Origin: Nocardiopsis_C rhodophaea
GTDB taxonomy: Bacteria; Actinomycetota; Actinomycetes; Streptosporangiales; Streptosporangiaceae
Direction of reading: 5' to 3'
NCBI RefSeq assembly: GCF_039530945.1
Contig: NZ_BAAAPC010000003.1
Span: 124,001-188,000 of the forward strand
DNA length: 64,000 nt
This document shows, in pieces, positions 21,781-30,408 of the stretch (the stretch's first letter is position 1; each line of letters starts with the position of its first letter). A model generated the notes under the pieces. That model had not been told where the DNA came from. It saw only the letters and a program-made list of their open reading frames with translations, and ran no database searches. The translations under genes were made by a program, and so were the position numbers.

Positions 21781-22944
21781 CTAGGACTGGGCGGGCTGGG
21801 CTGGCTGGGCGGAATCGGCGGCCATCAGGTCGCAGAACGCGTCGAACAGTTCGGCGGCGTCGTGCGGGCCCGCGGCGGCTTCGGGGTGGTACTGGACGCT
21901 GAACGCGGGTCGGTCCAGGAGCCGCAGCCCCTCCACCACGTTGTCGTTGAGACCGAAGTAGCTGACCTCGGCACGGCCGTAGGGGGTGTCGAACGGCCCG
22001 CCGGTGGGCGCGTCGACGGCGAACCCGTGGTTCTGGCTGGTGATGTACACCCGGCCGCTGTGGACGTCGCGCACGGGCTGGTTGACGCCGCGGTGGCCGA
22101 ACCGCAGCTTGTAGGTGCCCAGCCCCAGGGCGCGGCCCAGGATCTGGTTGCCGAAGCAGATGCCGAACAGCGGCTTCCCGGCGTCCAGCACGCCGCGCAT
22201 GGCGGCGACGGGGCCGTCGGCGGTCGCGGGGTCGCCAGGGCCGTTGGAGAAGAAGACGCCGTCGGTGTCCAACGCGAGGATCTCCTCGGCGGTGGCGGTG
22301 GCGGGCAGCACCGTGACCTCGCAGCCGCGTTCGGCCAGCCGCTGCGGGGTCATGGCCTTGATGCCGAGGTCCACGGCGGCGACCCGGTAGCGGGTGGGCA
22401 CGCCCTGCGGCGGGGCGACGGTGTAGGGCTCGGTGGTGGTGACCTCGCCCATGAGGTCGGCCCCGGCCATGCGCGGGCTGGCGGTCACCCGCTCCAGCAG
22501 CGCCGCGGGGTCGGTCTCGGTGGTGCTGATGGCCGCGCGCATGGCGCCGCGGTCGCGCAGGTGCCGGGTGAGCGCGCGGGTGCCGGGCATGGCGATGCCG
22601 ACGACGCCCTGGCGGCGCAGCTCCTCGTCCAGGGTGCGCTGGGCGCGCCAGTTGGAGGGGATGCGGGCGGGTTCGCGCACGACATACCCGGCGACCCAGA
22701 TCCGGCCGGACTCGGGGTCATCGTCGTTGACCCCGGTGTTGCCGATGTGCGGGGCGGTCATGGCCACGATCTGGCGGTGGTAGGAGGGGTCGGTGAGCGT
22801 CTCCTGGTAGCCGGTCATGCCGGTGTTGAACACGATCTCGCCGAACGTCTCGCCTTGGGCGCCGAACGAGCGGCCGTGGAACACCCGGCCGTCTTCGAGC
22901 ACCAGGATCGCGGGCACGTCGGTGGTGGTCGTCTGTGCAGTCAC
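21781..22944 (-). CDS. carA: Carbamoyl-phosphate synthase small subunit
   Basis: A 387-aa glutaminase subunit of carbamoyl-phosphate synthase. The class I amidotransferase nucleophile is the Cys in LFGICFGNQ, and the His-Glu pair is in SVQYHPEAAAGP. The N-terminal LEDGRVFHGRSFGA and NTGMTGYQE blocks are the CarA-specific domain. The GTG start at 22944 overlaps the pyrC stop by 4 nt (GTGA), indicating translational coupling. Confidence 0.98.
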   Translation of the reverse strand: MTAQTTTTDVPAILVLEDGRVFHGRSFGAQGETFGEIVFNTGMTGYQETLTDPSYHRQIVAMTAPHIGNTGVNDDDPESGRIWVAGYVVREPARIPSNWRAQRTLDEELRRQGVVGIAMPGTRALTRHLRDRGAMRAAISTTETDPAALLERVTASPRMAGADLMGEVTTTEPYTVAPPQGVPTRYRVAAVDLGIKAMTPQRLAERGCEVTVLPATATAEEILALDTDGVFFSNGPGDPATADGPVAAMRGVLDAGKPLFGICFGNQILGRALGLGTYKLRFGHRGVNQPVRDVHSGRVYITSQNHGFAVDAPTGGPFDTPYGRAEVSYFGLNDNVVEGLRLLDRPAFSVQYHPEAAAGPHDAAELFDAFCDLMAADSAQPAQPAQS

Positions 22945-24224
22945 TGAATCTTCCCATCGAGGACCGTCGGAACGCCGCGGAGGAACGTCGCGGCCACATT
23001 CCCGGGCAGGGTCATCCCCCGGTAGGGGGTGTTGCCGCTCTTGGAGACCATGGCGGCGCCGGTGACCTGGCGCTCGCCGGCCGGGTCGTAGAGCGTGATG
23101 TTGGCCGGTTCACCGACCGCGATCGGGCGGCCCTGGCCGCCGATCCGGCTGATGCGGGCCGGGGTGGCCGACATGCGCTCGGCGACGCCGGCCCAGTCGA
23201 GCAGGCCGGTGTCGACCATGGCGTGCTGGACGACCGACAGGGCGGTCTCCAGGCCCACCATGCCCATCGCGGCGTTGGCCCATTCGGTCTCCTTGGCCTC
23301 GACCGGGTGCGGCGCGTGGTCGGTGGCGACGCAGTCGATCGTGCCGTCGGCGAGGGCGGCGCGCAGAGCATGCACGTCCTCGGCGGTGCGCAGGGGCGGG
23401 TTGACCTTGTAGATGGGATCGTAGCTCTCGGCGCGCTCGTCGGTGAGCAGCAGGTGGTGCGGGGTGACCTCGGCGGTGACGTCGCAGCCGCGCGCCTTGG
23501 CCTCGCGGATGATCCGCACCGAGCCCCTGGTGGAGACGTGGCAGACGTGCAGCCGCGAGCCGACGTGCTGGGCGAGCAGGCAGTCACGGGCGATGATGGC
23601 CTCCTCGGCCACCGCCGGCCACCCGGCCAGGCCGAGCCGGTCGGAGACGACGCCCTCGTTCATCTGGGCGCCCTCGGTCAGCCGCGGCTCCTGGGCGTGC
23701 TGGGCGACGACGCCGTCGAAGGCCTTGACGTACTCCAGGGCACGCCGCATCAGCAGGGGGTCGGCGACGCACAGTCCGTCGTCGGAGAACACCCGCACCT
23801 GTGCCGGTGAGTCGGCCATGGCACCCAGCTCGGCCAGGCGCTCCCCGCCCAGGCCGTGGGTGACGGCGCCGACGGGCTGGACGTCGCAGTACCCGGCCTC
23901 ACGGCCGAGCCGCCAGACCTGCTCGACGACGCCGGCGGTGTCGGCGACCGGGTCGGTGTTGGCCATGGCGTGCACGGCGGTGTAGCCGCCCATGGCGGCG
24001 GACCGGGAGCCGCTGGCCACCGTCTCGGCGTCCTCGCGGCCGGGCTCGCGCAGGTGGGTGTGGAGGTCGACCAGGCCGGGCAGGGCGATCAGGCCGTGGG
24101 CCTCGACGACCGTAACGCCCTCGGCGTCCAGTCCGGCGCCGATGGCCGCGACGGCGCCGTCGCGCAGCAGGATGTCCGTCGGCTCTCCGCCCAGGATGCG
24201 GACCCCGCGGATGAGGTGGTTCAC
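22941..24224 (-). CDS. pyrC: Dihydroorotase
   Basis: A 427-aa class I dihydroorotase cyclising carbamoyl aspartate. The metal-binding DLHTHLREPG is at about residue 60, followed by HVCHVSTRGSV, KVNPPLR and the catalytic Asp in ATDHAPH. GTG 24224 (GAGAG upstream) gives the usual length; ATG 24239, five residues earlier, is an alternative start. It is 20 bp from the pyrB stop and overlaps carA by 4 nt. Confidence 0.96.
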   Translation of the reverse strand: MNHLIRGVRILGGEPTDILLRDGAVAAIGAGLDAEGVTVVEAHGLIALPGLVDLHTHLREPGREDAETVASGSRSAAMGGYTAVHAMANTDPVADTAGVVEQVWRLGREAGYCDVQPVGAVTHGLGGERLAELGAMADSPAQVRVFSDDGLCVADPLLMRRALEYVKAFDGVVAQHAQEPRLTEGAQMNEGVVSDRLGLAGWPAVAEEAIIARDCLLAQHVGSRLHVCHVSTRGSVRIIREAKARGCDVTAEVTPHHLLLTDERAESYDPIYKVNPPLRTAEDVHALRAALADGTIDCVATDHAPHPVEAKETEWANAAMGMVGLETALSVVQHAMVDTGLLDWAGVAERMSATPARISRIGGQGRPIAVGEPANITLYDPAGERQVTGAAMVSKSGNTPYRGMTLPGNVAATFLRGVPTVLDGKIQ

Positions 24225-24244
24225 GCTTCTCTCTTCCATTTCCG

Positions 24245-25186
24245 TCAGTTGCCCGCGTCCCTGGCGCCGATCGCGGATTCCGAACCGCCGAGCAGGAGGT
24301 AGAGCACGGCCATGCGGATGCTCAGGCCGTTGGCGACCTGCTCGGTGACGGTGCACCGCGGGGAGTCGGCGACCTCGGCGGAGATCTCCATGCCGCGGAC
24401 CATCGGGCCGGGGTGCATGGCGATGGCCTCGTCGTGCATCTTGGCGAAGCGCTCGCCGTCCAGGCCGTAGCGGCGGCTGTACTCGCGCGGGGTCGGGAAG
24501 TAGGCGCCCTGCATGCGCTCGGCCTGCACGCGCAGCATCATCACGACGTCGCTCTTGGCCAGTGTCTCGTCGAGATCGTAGGAGACCGAGCAGGGCCAGG
24601 TGTGCACGGAGACCGGCATCAGCGTGGGCGGGGCCACCAGGGTGGTCTCGGCGCCCAGGGTGTGCAGGAGCAGCACGTTGGAGCGGGCGACCCTGCTGTG
24701 CCGGACGTCGCCGACGATGGCGACGCGCAGGCCGTCGAGGCGGCCCATACGCTCGCGCATGGTGTAGACGTCCAGCAGCGCCTGGGTGGGGTGCTCGTGG
24801 GTGCCGTCACCCGCGTTGAGGACCGAGCCGTCGACCCAGCCGGAGAGCCGGTGGGCGGCGCCGGACGCGGAGTGGCGGATGACGACGCCGTCGGCGCCCA
24901 TCGCCTGGAGGGTGAGCGCGGTGTCCTTGAGGCTCTCGCCCTTGGAGACGCTGGAGCCCTTGGCCGAGAAGTTGATGACGTCGGCGGAGAGGCGCTTGGC
25001 GGCGAGCTCGAAGGAGGTGCGGGTGCGGGTGGAGTCCTCGTAGAAGAGGTTGACCACGGTGCGCCCGCGCAGGGTCGGGAACTTCTTGACCGAGCGCGCC
25101 CCGGCCTGGGCGAGTTCCCGGGCGGTGTCGAGGATGAGGGTGGCCTCGTCGCGGCTGAGGTCCCCAGCGGAGAGCAGGTGTCGCAT
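24245..25186 (-). CDS. pyrB: Aspartate carbamoyltransferase catalytic subunit
   Basis: A 313-aa enzyme joining carbamoyl phosphate to aspartate. The phosphate-binding motif STRTRTSFE is present near residue 50, followed by HPTQALLDVYTM and, near the end, MHPGPMVRG. There is no regulatory PyrI gene, as expected for an actinomycete. Its ATG shares one base with the pyrR stop (TGATG). Confidence 0.97.
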   Translation of the reverse strand: MRHLLSAGDLSRDEATLILDTARELAQAGARSVKKFPTLRGRTVVNLFYEDSTRTRTSFELAAKRLSADVINFSAKGSSVSKGESLKDTALTLQAMGADGVVIRHSASGAAHRLSGWVDGSVLNAGDGTHEHPTQALLDVYTMRERMGRLDGLRVAIVGDVRHSRVARSNVLLLHTLGAETTLVAPPTLMPVSVHTWPCSVSYDLDETLAKSDVVMMLRVQAERMQGAYFPTPREYSRRYGLDGERFAKMHDEAIAMHPGPMVRGMEISAEVADSPRCTVTEQVANGLSIRMAVLYLLLGGSESAIGARDAGN

Positions 25187-25824
25187 CAGTGGTCGTCCTC
25201 CGCTCCGGGGCGGGGTTTGGCGGGGCCGAGCATGACAGCGTCGCGGCCGTCAAGCTCGTCGAGGAGGACCGTGACGTTCTCGCGGAGGGAGGTCGGCAGG
25301 TTCTTGCCGACGTAGTCCGCGCGGATCGGCAGTTCGCGGTGGCCGCGGTCGACGAGGGTGGCGAGCTGGACGGCGCGCGGGCGGCCCAGGTCGTTGAGGG
25401 CGTCGAGGGCGGCGCGGACGGTGCGACCGGAGAAGAGAACGTCGTCGACGAGGACGACGAGGCGTCCGTCGATTCCCTCGGCAGGGATGTCGGTGCGGCC
25501 GAGCGCCCGCGCGGGGGCCAGTCGGAGGTCGTCGCGGTACATGGTGATGTCCAGCGACCCCCAGGGGACGGTGCGCTCCTCTACGCGCTCGATGCGCTGA
25601 GCGAGTCGCCGGGCGAGCGGGACGCCCCGAGTGGGAATTCCCAGTAGGGTGACGTCTTCTCCGCCCTTGGTTCGTTCGAGGACCTCATGGGCGATGCGGG
25701 TGAGCGCCCGTTGGATCTCGGGTCCTTCGAGAACGGTTTTGGAATCGCCGTGGTCGGCGGGTTTCGGCGGACCTTCTGCATGCGCGGTCCACGCGTCACC
25801 TTCTGTGCGCTTTTGGGCACACAA
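25186..25824 (-). CDS. pyrR: Pyrimidine operon regulator / uracil phosphoribosyltransferase PyrR
   Basis: PyrR binds pyr mRNA in a UMP-dependent way and can also act as uracil phosphoribosyltransferase. The PRPP-binding loop VVLVDDVLFSGRT and the family blocks LLGIPTRGVPLARRL and GSLDITMYRDDL are intact. The N terminus is uncertain: there is no ATG or GTG between a distant ATG at 25902 and the conserved VLEGPEIQRALTRIAHE. TTG 25824, with GGAAGGGGG eight bases upstream, is the best nearby start. No clear PyrR-binding loop was recognised in the leader. First gene of the pyrimidine operon. Confidence 0.9.
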   Translation of the reverse strand: MCAQKRTEGDAWTAHAEGPPKPADHGDSKTVLEGPEIQRALTRIAHEVLERTKGGEDVTLLGIPTRGVPLARRLAQRIERVEERTVPWGSLDITMYRDDLRLAPARALGRTDIPAEGIDGRLVVLVDDVLFSGRTVRAALDALNDLGRPRAVQLATLVDRGHRELPIRADYVGKNLPTSLRENVTVLLDELDGRDAVMLGPAKPRPGAEDDH

Positions 25825-26166
25825 AGTAGTGACCCCCTTCCCTGCCTCACTGAACAGGTAGTTAAAGGATGTCGTTCGGCCCCACGCTACCAGTGCCGCC
25901 ACCCATGACCTGGCCGCGCGGCAGGAGCAAACATGGCAAAAATATGATACTGATCACATAACGATCTCTTGACTATGCAGTGGTACGCCACATTCCGGAT
26001 CTGCTCCACCCCGTTGAGTTCACCCCCTGAAAACACGGAATCCCCTACGCCTGCGGGCTTTTCGACTCTTGACAGACCCGCGGCGCGACCCCCTTGATCC
26101 CGGTATGAGAGACCCCTCACTTACACACGGTTTGGCCACTGATTAGTCGCGTTTCCACCTAACGGC

Positions 26167-26207
26167 TTGACCTGGCGCGCGGACCGCCCTACCGTCACTG
26201 TCCGTAA
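26167..26207 (+). promoter_or_regulatory. Candidate bldD promoter with overlapping BldD-like operator
   Basis: The 569-bp divergent gap between pyrR and bldD contains TTGACC (26167-26172), a 17-bp spacer and TACCGT (26190-26195). Overlapping its downstream edge, TCACTGTCCGTAA (26195-26207) has both half-sites of the published BldD consensus TNACNCWGNGTNA with a mismatched centre. BldD represses its own gene in Streptomyces, so autoregulation here is reasonable but unproven. The transcript would carry a leader of about 190 nt. Confidence 0.4.
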
Positions 26208-26393
26208 CCAATCTGGGTGGGGGACGCTCCGTGTCACCCGACGCACGAGTTCGGTGTGGCCCGTTGCACGGAGTGGTGGCCCCCCGCGGAAGGCAGCACA
26301 CAACGCGGCGTTCCGCCGGACGGGCCGTGGTCGGCGAACGCCGGATCCACCACCCACGCCAGCCACCTTCACGGCCGGGGAGCGACGAAGAAG

Positions 26394-26888
26394 ATGCCAT
26401 CCGAATACGCGAAGTCCCTCGGCGCGCGCCTGCGCGCCATCCGCACCCAGCAGGGGCTGTCCCTGCACGGGGTGGAGGAGAAGTCCCACGGGCGCTGGAA
26501 GGCCGTCGTGGTGGGGTCCTACGAGCGCGGTGACCGCGCCGTCACCGTGCAGAAGCTCGCCGAGCTCGCCGACTTCTACGGCGTGCCGATGTCCGAACTG
26601 CTTCCCGGTGGCGCCGCGCCAACGCCGCTCGGCCCCACGCCGAAGCTCGTCATCGACCTGGAGCGCATGCAGCAGCTGCCGCAGGAGAAGGCGGGGCCGC
26701 TCGCCCGCTACGTCGCGACCATCCAGAGCCAGCGCGGCGACTACAACGGCCGCGTTCTCTCGATCCGCCAGGAGGACCTGCGTTCGCTGGCGGTCATCTA
26801 CGACCGCTCGCCCAGCGACCTCACCGAGGAGCTCATCAACTGGGGCGTCCTCGACCCGGAAGCGCGCCGCGCGGTCGACGCCTTCTAG
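26394..26888 (+). CDS. bldD: Developmental regulator BldD
   Basis: A 164-aa DNA-binding protein that represses sporulation genes during vegetative growth when dimerised by tetrameric cyclic di-GMP. The N-terminal XRE-type helix-turn-helix spans about residues 8-68 (LGARLRAIRTQQGLSLHGVEEKS, then GSYERGDRAVTVQKL). The C-terminal domain keeps the c-di-GMP signature RxD-X8-RxxD as RGD, eight residues, RQED (about residues 115-129). The length matches Streptomyces BldD. A 13-bp hairpin terminator follows. Confidence 0.96.
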   Translation: MPSEYAKSLGARLRAIRTQQGLSLHGVEEKSHGRWKAVVVGSYERGDRAVTVQKLAELADFYGVPMSELLPGGAAPTPLGPTPKLVIDLERMQQLPQEKAGPLARYVATIQSQRGDYNGRVLSIRQEDLRSLAVIYDRSPSDLTEELINWGVLDPEARRAVDAF

Positions 26889-26959
26889 ACAACCCAGAAC
26901 CGGACCGGTTCCTTCGTCAACGCCCCCCTGCCCCAGGGGCTCCCTGCACGCGTCACCGA

Positions 26960-26991
26960 CGGCCGCGCACCTCGCTGAAGGTGCGCGGCCG
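26960..26991 (+). terminator. bldD terminator hairpin at the edge of the assembly gap
   Basis: CGGCCGCGCACCT and AGGTGCGCGGCCG form a perfect 13-bp stem around a 6-base loop, ending at the last base before the N run. A hairpin this strong may be why sequencing or assembly stopped here. Confidence 0.75.
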
Positions 26992-27001
26992 NNNNNNNNN
27001 N
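26992..27001. other. Assembly gap (10 N)
   Basis: Ten consecutive N bases. The true gap must be larger: the gene fragment on its right side is only the N terminus of a multi-pass transporter, whose remaining membrane segments are missing. Confidence 0.99.
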
Positions 27002-27109
27002 GAATCCGGGGCCGATGGCGCTGGTAGCCATCAGGAACATCGCGCCGAGGAGGGTGCCGCGCGCGGCCGCGGCGCAGAGGTGCGGGGGAGCGAGGGGAAA
27101 CACGGGCAC
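27002..27109 (-). CDS. NRAMP-type divalent metal transporter, N-terminal fragment cut by the assembly gap
   Basis: Reading from the right into the N run, the minus strand encodes a short leader and then the first membrane helix RGTLLGAMFLMATSAIGPGF. This resembles the start of actinobacterial NRAMP-family transporters, where the GPGF-type motif ends helix 1. The start is uncertain (GTG 27109 or ATG 27136). The rest of the gene, perhaps 1.2 kb, is hidden in the gap. The call rests on one helix. Confidence 0.5.
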
Positions 27110-27121
27110 ACGAACACAAGA

Positions 27122-27167
27122 AGAGCGGCCGGGCACAGGGGCTTCCCCTCCCCCGCCCGGCCGCTCT
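27122..27167 (-). other. 13-bp inverted repeat in the leader of the transporter fragment
   Basis: AGAGCGGCCGGGC (27122-27134) pairs with GCCCGGCCGCTCT (27155-27167) around a 20-base C-rich loop. It lies immediately upstream of the likely transporter start and could be an attenuator, an operator or a terminator between the divergent genes. Confidence 0.5.
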
Positions 27168-27408
27168 CCCCGTGCCCGAACACCAAGGGGGGACGGCGGT
27201 CGGGCACGAGTCCGAGGAAGACTCGGAGCCCGCGCGTTTCGAACAGAAGTTCGAACGAGCTCCAGTTAACCGCACCCGGCCCCCTCAGTCAAGAAGCGGC
27301 AGGTCCCGGGGGACGTGTCGCCGCGGACGCACGCCCGCCGCCCCGCGTCGTCGACCGTGGGGATATCGCCGCCGCGACCGCAATTTGGGCAGGGCGTAGG
27401 GTGGCGCT

Positions 27409-28017
27409 GTGCAGACCGACACCGAGCTGTGGGACCTGGCCGCTCCCGCCTTCGTCCACGCGCTGCCCGCGCTGATGGAGATCTACGCGGCCGCCATGGA
27501 CCCGCCGCAGGACCAGCTCGCCGGGCGCAGGGTCATCATGGAGCAGCACTCCCGCAACCCCGGCTTCCAGTCGGTCGCCGCCGTCGACGCCGCGGGCAAC
27601 GCCGTCGGCTTCGCCTACGGGTTCCACGGCCAGCGGGGCCAGTGGTGGCACGATGTCGTCACCCAGGCGCTGCGTGCCCGCGACGCCTCCGCTGAGCGGC
27701 GCTGGTTCCGCGACTCCTTCGAGATCGCCGAGGTCCACGTGCGCCCCGAGCACCAGGGGCAGGGCATCGGGCGACGGCTCCTGAGCCGACTGACGGCGGC
27801 GCGCACCGAGCGCACCGCCGTCCTGTCGACCCACAGCGGCCCCACGGTCGCCCGGGGCCTCTACACGTCCTGCGGCTTTGTCGATGTGCTGGCGGACTTC
27901 CGGTTCCCCGGCAGCCCGCAGCAGCCCTTCACGATCATGGCCGCGCGTCTCCCCCTGCGGGAACGCGGTGCGGCGCGATCTCGCGGTAGATCTCGCGTGT
28001 GGCGGTGGACTGGTTGA
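27409..28017 (+). CDS. GNAT family N-acetyltransferase
   Basis: A 202-aa acetyltransferase of the GNAT fold. The acetyl-CoA loop is visible in IAEVHVRPEHQGQGIGRRLL (residues about 108-127; Q/R-x-x-G-x-G/A), followed by the LYTSCGFVDV motif of the last strands. The acceptor substrate is unknown. GTG 27409 is the start. Its 3' end overlaps the convergent metF gene by 83 bp; the final basic stretch (RERGAARSRGRSRVWRW) lies in the overlap, is poorly conserved-looking and may be read-through tail. Confidence 0.8.
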   Translation: MQTDTELWDLAAPAFVHALPALMEIYAAAMDPPQDQLAGRRVIMEQHSRNPGFQSVAAVDAAGNAVGFAYGFHGQRGQWWHDVVTQALRARDASAERRWFRDSFEIAEVHVRPEHQGQGIGRRLLSRLTAARTERTAVLSTHSGPTVARGLYTSCGFVDVLADFRFPGSPQQPFTIMAARLPLRERGAARSRGRSRVWRWTG

Positions 28018-28888
28018 AGGTGATGAAGTGGATGCCCGGGGCGCCCTCGTTCAGCAGCCGCTCGCACAGCCGCTGCGCCTGCTCGATCCCGAGGCGGCGC
28101 ACGGCGTCCTTGTCGTCGCCCACCTTCTCGAACTCCGCGGCCAGGTGACGCGGGAACGGCGCGCCCGACAGCTGCTCGGAGCGCTCGATCGTGGAGAGCT
28201 TCACCACCGGCATGATCTCGGGGATGATCGGCACGTCACAGCCCTTGGCCGCCACCCGGTCACGCAACCGCAGGTAGTCGTCGGCCTCGAAGAACATCTG
28301 GGTGATCGCGTAGTCGGCCCCCGCCTGGCACTTGCGGACGAAGTACTTCACGTCGGACTCGATGTCGGGCGAGCGCGGGTGCTTGTAGGGGAAGGCGGCG
28401 ACCCCCACGCTGAAGTCGCCGGTTTCCTTGAGGAGCCGCACCAGTTCGTCGGCGTACATCAGGCCCTCGGGGTGCTTGACCCACTCCCCCAGCGGATCGC
28501 CGGGCGGGTCCCCGCGCAGAGCCAGCATGTTCCTCACGCCGACGTCGGCGAAGCGGCCGATGAGGTGACGAAGCTCGCGCACCGAGTGGTTCACGGCGGT
28601 CATGTGCGCGACCGGGAGCAGCGTGGTGTCGGTCGCCACGCGCTCGGTGATCTCGACCGTACGGTCGCGGGTGCCGCCGCCCGCGCCGTAGGTCACGGAT
28701 ATGAAAGAGGGGGCCAAGGCCTCGATCTCGCGAATGACCCGCCAGAGTTTGCGCTGGCCCTCGGGGGTTTTCGGGGGGAAGAACTCGAACGAGAAGGTCG
28801 GTTCGCCGGCGTTGAGCAGGTCGCGGATGTCGCGCGGGCGCGGAGCAGGGCGCGGCGCTGTACCGGAGCGTGTCACTGTGCCAAGCAT
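27935..28888 (-). CDS. metF: 5,10-methylenetetrahydrofolate reductase
   Basis: A 317-aa flavoprotein reducing methylene-THF to methyl-THF for methionine synthesis. It has the FSFEFFPPKT N-terminal signature with the catalytic Glu, SVTYGAGGGTRDRT, NMLALRGDPP and AGADYAITQMFF. ATG 28888 follows AAGGTGGATCAC. No riboswitch is seen in the 95-bp divergent gap to the prenyl synthase gene. Confidence 0.96.
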   Translation of the reverse strand: MLGTVTRSGTAPRPAPRPRDIRDLLNAGEPTFSFEFFPPKTPEGQRKLWRVIREIEALAPSFISVTYGAGGGTRDRTVEITERVATDTTLLPVAHMTAVNHSVRELRHLIGRFADVGVRNMLALRGDPPGDPLGEWVKHPEGLMYADELVRLLKETGDFSVGVAAFPYKHPRSPDIESDVKYFVRKCQAGADYAITQMFFEADDYLRLRDRVAAKGCDVPIIPEIMPVVKLSTIERSEQLSGAPFPRHLAAEFEKVGDDKDAVRRLGIEQAQRLCERLLNEGAPGIHFITFNQSTATREIYREIAPHRVPAGGDARP

Positions 28889-28983
28889 GTGATCCACCTT
28901 AGGCCACACTCCCGGTGGGGTGAGGGGGCAGGCCGTGCCCATGCGGTGCGGGAGCCGGCGTGGACAGCGGATAACCTGCCCTC

Positions 28984-30054
28984 ATGACCTCCACTTCCTC
29001 ATCCCCCATCTCTTGCGTGCGCGCGGCCGTGGACGCCGAGATCGCGGCCTTCACCGGGCGCCGCCGCGCCCAGCTGCTGGAGATCGGCACAGAGCTGGCG
29101 CCGGTGATGGAGGCGCTGGAGGCCATGCTGGCGGGCGGCAAGCGGCTGCGCCCGGCCTTCTGCTACTGGGGCTGGCGCGGCGCCGGCGGCACCGAGGTCC
29201 CGGGGATCTACACGGCCGCGGCGTCGCTGGAGTTCCTCCAGGCGTGCGCCCTGATCCACGACGACGTCATCGACAACAGCGACACCCGCCGAGGTCTGCC
29301 GGCCACGCACAAACGCCTGGAGGCGCTGCACCGGGGCTCCGGCTGGAGCGGCACCGCCACGGGGTTCGGCCAGGGCGCCGCGATCCTGATCGGCGACCTG
29401 TGCCTGGCGTGGAGCGATGAGATGTTCCAGGGCAGCGCGCTGCCGCTGGAGGCGCTGCGGGCGGGGCGCCGGCCGTTCGACGAGATGCGCACCGAGGTGA
29501 TGGCCGGGCAGTACCTCGACATGCTGGAGCAGGTGCGCGGGTCGGAAAGCGTCGAGGCATCGCTGCGCGTCATGCGCTACAAGGCCGCCAAGTACACGAT
29601 CGAACGCCCGCTGCACATGGGCGCCGCACTGGCCGGACGTTCCGCGGAGCTCGCCGGGGTCTACAGCGCCTACGGGATCGCGCTGGGCGTCGCCTTCCAG
29701 CTGCGCGACGACCTGCTGGGCGTGTTCGGCGACCCGGAGGAGACCGGCAAGCCCGCGGGCGACGACCTCCGCGAGGGCAAGCGCACCCTGCTGGTCGCCG
29801 AGACCCTTGAGCGCGCCGCCCCGGCCGACGCCGCCGAGTTCCGCCGCCACGTGGGCGACCCGCACCTGACCCCGGAGACGGTCGAGTGGATGCGCGCCCT
29901 CGCCACGGAGTGCGGCGCGTTGGAGGCCTGCGAGCGCCGCATCGACGGCTACGTGGCGCAGGCGACAGAGGCCGTGGAGAGCCCCGAGATCGCCGAAGAG
30001 GCCCGCGCTGCGCTGGCCGACCTGATCGTCGCCGCCACGGCCCGCAAACACTGA
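28984..30054 (+). CDS. Polyprenyl (geranylgeranyl-type) diphosphate synthase
   Basis: A 356-aa trans-prenyltransferase. The first aspartate-rich motif appears as LIHDDVIDNSDTRRG and the second as FQLRDDLLGVFGD; GGKRLRPAFCYWGW is the IPP-binding region. Bulky Leu-Gln-Ala residues before the first motif fit C20 or longer products, but chain length cannot be settled by eye. No terpene cyclase, phytoene synthase or menaquinone gene is adjacent, so it is probably a general prenyl donor enzyme. ATG 28984 is the chosen start. Confidence 0.92.
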   Translation: MTSTSSSPISCVRAAVDAEIAAFTGRRRAQLLEIGTELAPVMEALEAMLAGGKRLRPAFCYWGWRGAGGTEVPGIYTAAASLEFLQACALIHDDVIDNSDTRRGLPATHKRLEALHRGSGWSGTATGFGQGAAILIGDLCLAWSDEMFQGSALPLEALRAGRRPFDEMRTEVMAGQYLDMLEQVRGSESVEASLRVMRYKAAKYTIERPLHMGAALAGRSAELAGVYSAYGIALGVAFQLRDDLLGVFGDPEETGKPAGDDLREGKRTLLVAETLERAAPADAAEFRRHVGDPHLTPETVEWMRALATECGALEACERRIDGYVAQATEAVESPEIAEEARAALADLIVAATARKH

Positions 30055-30285
30055 CACCGGCACCCGCCGGACCGCCACCGCGACACCGTTGGGCCCTCGC
30101 TCGCCCCGCGGCGCACATGACCCCTCCCCACCTGAGGGATGAGGCCGAATCCTCCCCATGACGGATCGACGGGGGAGGAAAAGCCTGTTTGAGTCGGATC
30201 CGAGCCCAATCACGGCAGGGCACCGGCGGCCACATCACCGATCGTCCGGGCACACCACACGTGGACGAAAAACGATCGCGGCGAT

Positions 30286-30338
30286 GGGCGGTGCCCGCGG
30301 GTGAGGTGAGGACGGCACCTCATCCGCGGACACCGCCC
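30286..30338. repeat. 23-bp near-perfect inverted repeat upstream of the NmrA-like gene
   Basis: The 354-bp gap 30055-30408 has no gene. It contains two 23-base arms (30286-30308 and 30316-30338; GGGCGGTG, CCGCGG and TGAGGTG blocks) with a 7-base loop, one mismatch and one G-T wobble. It ends 70 bp before the downstream start codon and lacks a T tract, so an mRNA leader structure or operator is as likely as a terminator. Confidence 0.6.
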
Positions 30339-30408
30339 TTCGCGCGTGATGTTCTGATCGGCGCGCCGCGGGTGCGCCGGAACGGGCATCAGGTGAGAAT
30401 AGGGAGCC

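Noticed and set aside
25825..25902. N-terminal extension of PyrR from ATG 25902
   Set aside because: The added residues look like untranslated leader and are unlike PyrR N termini; TTG 25824 fits family length better, though it remains uncertain.
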